Below are positions 4,997 through 7,077 of a stretch of 7,077 nucleotides of DNA, in pieces. Below the pieces are notes generated by a model. It was not told the DNA's origin, made no database searches, and saw only the letters and a list, made by a program, of their open reading frames with translations. The stretch's first letter is position 1. Each line of letters opens with the position of its first letter. A program made the translations under genes and the position numbers. Source of the stretch: an uncultured Bordetella sp. (lineage in GTDB: Bacteria > Pseudomonadota > Gammaproteobacteria > Burkholderiales > Burkholderiaceae_B); contig CALGFL010000109.1 in assembly GCA_937881145.1 (NCBI GenBank), positions 1-7,077 on the forward strand, in the 5' to 3' direction.

Positions 4997-6070
4997 ATGG
5001 ACAAGGTAAATTTCCGCGCCGCGCCCTTCTTGCGCGACCGGCAGAGAACGCATCTCCCAGCCCGCAATCCGCACTGCTCGACGGCATTCACCGACATTGA
5101 CCTGGATGCGCCGGGGCGGCAGCTGGGGTTTCTCTACATTCCGCACTCTCCCCACGACGACGCGTGGGGCACAGTGCCCATCCCCATGGCCGTCCTGGCG
5201 AACGGCGCAGGGCCCACCGTCATTCTGGAGGGCGGCAACCATGGCGACGAATACGAAGGCCAGATCGTGCTGGGCGAGCTCATCCGCGATCTTGCGCTGG
5301 ACCATATCCGCGGCCGCCTGATTCTCATGCCGTCGCTGAATGCGCCAGCCGCGCAGGCGGGCCTGAGGACCTCGCCGCAAGATGGCAAAAACCTCAATCG
5401 GTCATTTCCCGGCGACCATGCCGGGACCATCACCGAACAAATCGCCGCCTACGTCAGCGACGAATTGTTTTCGCGCGGCGACGCGTTCCTGAGCCTGCAT
5501 TCGGGCGGCTCGTCCCTGGACATCATTCCGAGCGCCCTGGTCCAGCCCACGAACGATGCGGCGCATACCCAGCGCAACCTCGATGCCGCCCTGGCCTTCG
5601 GCGCCCCCTTCAACGTCTTGCTGAACAACCTCGGCGATACCCGCACCAGCGTGGCCACCGCCGTGGCGGCCGGCCTCACCTGCGTGAGTACGGAGATGGC
5701 GGGCCGGGGCACCGTGACGGATACGGCGCTGGCGCTCTGCCGCGCCGGTACGCTGCGAGTGCTGGTGCATTGGGGGGTGCTGGACGAGACCTATGCGCGC
5801 GAACCCGCCACGCCGCCCGCGCCGCTCTTCAAGGTCACGGGATCGAAGTCGTACGTCATTGCAACGGATCGGGGCGTCTTCGAGGCGTACCATCGGCACG
5901 GCGAGCATGTCGAAGCGGGCCAGCCCGCGGGCAGGATCCATCAGATCCATGATCCGCGACGCGCACCGGTCGAGCTCACCTACGGCACCAGCGGCGCCGT
6001 GTTCGCAAAACGCCACCCAGGCATTGTCGTCCCGGGAAACGTCTGCTGCGTGATAGCCACCCCCACCTGA
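4997..6070 (+). CDS. Succinylglutamate desuccinylase/aspartoacylase family zinc deacylase, DoeB/EutE-like
   Basis: This 357-residue protein belongs to the AstE/AspA branch of the M14 metallopeptidase fold, zinc enzymes that hydrolyse an N-acyl group from an amino acid in the cytoplasm. Zinc ligands are evident: H82 and E85 in GGNHGDEYEG, and H168 in SLHSGGSS. The substrate-site motif NLNRSFPG is at 132-139, and RTSPQDG precedes it. The C-terminal part from about residue 293 (RGVFEAYHRHGEHVEAGQPAG) looks like the beta-sandwich domain of this family. The N-terminal half, including DDAWGTVPIP and NGAGPT, closely recalls N2-acetyl-L-2,4-diaminobutyrate deacetylase DoeB/EutE of ectoine degradation, judged from memory. 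The exact acyl group and amino acid are unknown. It diverges from a LysR gene and is followed 45 nt later by a dehydratase gene, probably in one operon. Confidence 0.88.
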   Translation: MDKVNFRAAPFLRDRQRTHLPARNPHCSTAFTDIDLDAPGRQLGFLYIPHSPHDDAWGTVPIPMAVLANGAGPTVILEGGNHGDEYEGQIVLGELIRDLALDHIRGRLILMPSLNAPAAQAGLRTSPQDGKNLNRSFPGDHAGTITEQIAAYVSDELFSRGDAFLSLHSGGSSLDIIPSALVQPTNDAAHTQRNLDAALAFGAPFNVLLNNLGDTRTSVATAVAAGLTCVSTEMAGRGTVTDTALALCRAGTLRVLVHWGVLDETYAREPATPPAPLFKVTGSKSYVIATDRGVFEAYHRHGEHVEAGQPAGRIHQIHDPRRAPVELTYGTSGAVFAKRHPGIVVPGNVCCVIATPT

Positions 6071-6115
6071 CGCGCGGTCCTTTACTCAACCAATCGGGAA
6101 TTTCGGCAAGCCAAC

Positions 6116-7039
6116 ATGGCCATCCATATCCAAACCCCCATCCTTGCGTCTCGCGCGCTTTCCCTGGGCACCGGCAAGGACGTGCGCCTGAAAATGGAAG
6201 CGCTGCAGCCCAGCGGCTCGTTCAAGACCCGCGGCATCGGCCACGCCTGCGAGACCTACAAGGCCCGCGGCGCGCGGCGATTCATTTCTTCGTCCGGCGG
6301 CAATGCCGGCTATGCGGTGGCCTACGCGGGCCGCATGCTCGCCACGCCGGTGACTGTGGTGGTTCCCGCCACCACGTCGGAGCGCGCCAGGCATTTGATT
6401 CAATCCGAAGGCGCCCAGGTCATCGTGCACGGCGAATCCTGGATGGAAGCCAATGCCCGGGCGCTCGAACTCACGACGCCCGACGATGCCTTCATTCATC
6501 CGTTCGACGACCCATTGCTGTGGGATGGCCACGCGACCATGATCGACGAATTGGCGCGGCAAGGCGAACGGCCGGATCTGGTCATCTGCTCCGTGGGCGG
6601 CGGCGGGCTGTTGTGCGGCGTGGTGCAAGGCTTGCAGCGCAATGGCTGGGGCGGCGTTCCCGTGATCGCCGCCGAGACAGCTGGCGCGGATTCGTTCGCC
6701 CAGGCCGTGCGCGCCGGAGCGCCGGTCATGCTGCCCAGGATATCGTCCATCGCGACGTCCCTGGGCGCCCGGCAGGTGTGCGAGCGCGCGTTCGAACTCG
6801 CGCAGGCGCATCCCATCGAAAGCATCGTCGTGTCGGACGCCGCCGCGGTCGCGGCCTGCGAGGAAATCCTGCTGGAGCACCGCATGCTGGTGGAGCCCGC
6901 ATGCGGTGCTTCGGTGGCGGCGCTTCATGGCGCGTCGGCGCATTTGAAACAAGCCCGCTCGGTCGTGGTCATACTCTGCGGCGGCGTGGGCGTCACCGCG
7001 CAGCAGCTCGCGCAGTGGAGCGCGCAGTTCGCCGCCTGA
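6116..7039 (+). CDS. PLP-dependent serine/threonine dehydratase-like enzyme (fold type II)
   Basis: The 307-residue product is a fold-type II pyridoxal-phosphate enzyme, probably removing ammonia from a hydroxy-amino acid to give a 2-oxoacid. K37 in SGSFKTRG is the Schiff-base lysine. SSSGGNAG at 58-65 supplies N63, which contacts the cofactor ring. GGGG at 161-164 is the phosphate-binding loop. C288 in LCGGVGV corresponds to the position that meets the pyridine nitrogen in serine dehydratases. The SSSGGNAG and ILCGG forms resemble the eukaryotic-type serine dehydratase more than TdcB/IlvA, and no regulatory ACT domain is present. The start has no strong Shine-Dalgarno sequence. It lies 45 nt behind the deacylase gene with no terminator, suggesting an operon in which it acts on the deacylated product. 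Racemase, 3-hydroxyaspartate dehydratase or diaminopropionate lyase-type activity cannot be excluded. Confidence 0.88.
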   Translation: MAIHIQTPILASRALSLGTGKDVRLKMEALQPSGSFKTRGIGHACETYKARGARRFISSSGGNAGYAVAYAGRMLATPVTVVVPATTSERARHLIQSEGAQVIVHGESWMEANARALELTTPDDAFIHPFDDPLLWDGHATMIDELARQGERPDLVICSVGGGGLLCGVVQGLQRNGWGGVPVIAAETAGADSFAQAVRAGAPVMLPRISSIATSLGARQVCERAFELAQAHPIESIVVSDAAAVAACEEILLEHRMLVEPACGASVAALHGASAHLKQARSVVVILCGGVGVTAQQLAQWSAQFAA

Positions 7040-7077
7040 CCCGCCTGGGCGCTCAGGCGCGGGCGGCGGAAGGCTCG

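Noticed and set aside
7042..7059. CGCCTG/CAGGCG hairpin after the dehydratase gene as a terminator
   Set aside because: It has only a 6-bp stem and no T-run, and the window ends too soon to judge.
7053..7077. Possible C-terminus of a convergent minus-strand gene, reading EPSAARA then TGA
   Set aside because: Only seven codons are visible and they contain no recognisable motif; plausible from codon use but not supportable from this window alone.

Overview
The window looks like chromosomal DNA of a high-GC betaproteobacterium of the family Alcaligenaceae (Bordetella or Achromobacter type). This rests on strongly GC-biased third codon positions, a bpt-pyrD pair, a polyhydroxybutyrate phasin with PhaR-like operator sequences, and a Bug/TctC-family periplasmic binding protein, a family hugely expanded in Bordetella and relatives. 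Genus is an inference; no marker gene settles it. I see no tRNA, rRNA, CRISPR array, insertion sequence or phage gene.

Layout. Positions 1-126 hold the 3' end of bpt (aspartate/glutamate leucyltransferase), interrupted by an in-frame TAA at 34-36. A perfect 32-bp inverted repeat with a TTCG loop (154-221) separates it from pyrD (255-1292, class 2 dihydroorotate dehydrogenase), which is followed after 50 nt by a DUF924 gene (1343-1888). A bidirectional terminator (1949-1978) divides these from the convergent phasin gene phaP (1996-2571, minus strand). The phasin promoter is near consensus and is flanked by two inverted TTGTGCAAYGCA elements that resemble PhaR operators. After a 368-bp intergenic region comes a BugD-like binding-protein gene (2940-3920), then a second bidirectional terminator (3943-3973) shared with a convergent LysR-type regulator gene (3984-4886, minus strand). 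Divergent from it are a DoeB/EutE-like N-acyl amino acid deacylase (4997-6070) and a PLP-dependent serine/threonine-dehydratase-like enzyme (6116-7039).

How they fit together. pyrD is housekeeping (pyrimidine synthesis), phaP belongs to carbon storage, and the right half resembles a small catabolic cassette: regulator, deacylase, deaminase, with a solute-binding protein next door. A plausible but unproven reading is that an N-acylated amino or diamino acid is taken up, deacylated and then deaminated to a 2-oxoacid, under a LysR-type regulator bound at an ATAT-N11-ATAT box in the divergent promoter. The deacylase recalls the ectoine-degradation enzyme DoeB/EutE, but the dehydratase looks like the eukaryotic-type serine dehydratase rather than EutB, so the true substrate is open. 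Most of the window is ordinary. The points most worth checking are this cassette, the bpt stop codon, the 68-nt hairpin and the phasin operator architecture.
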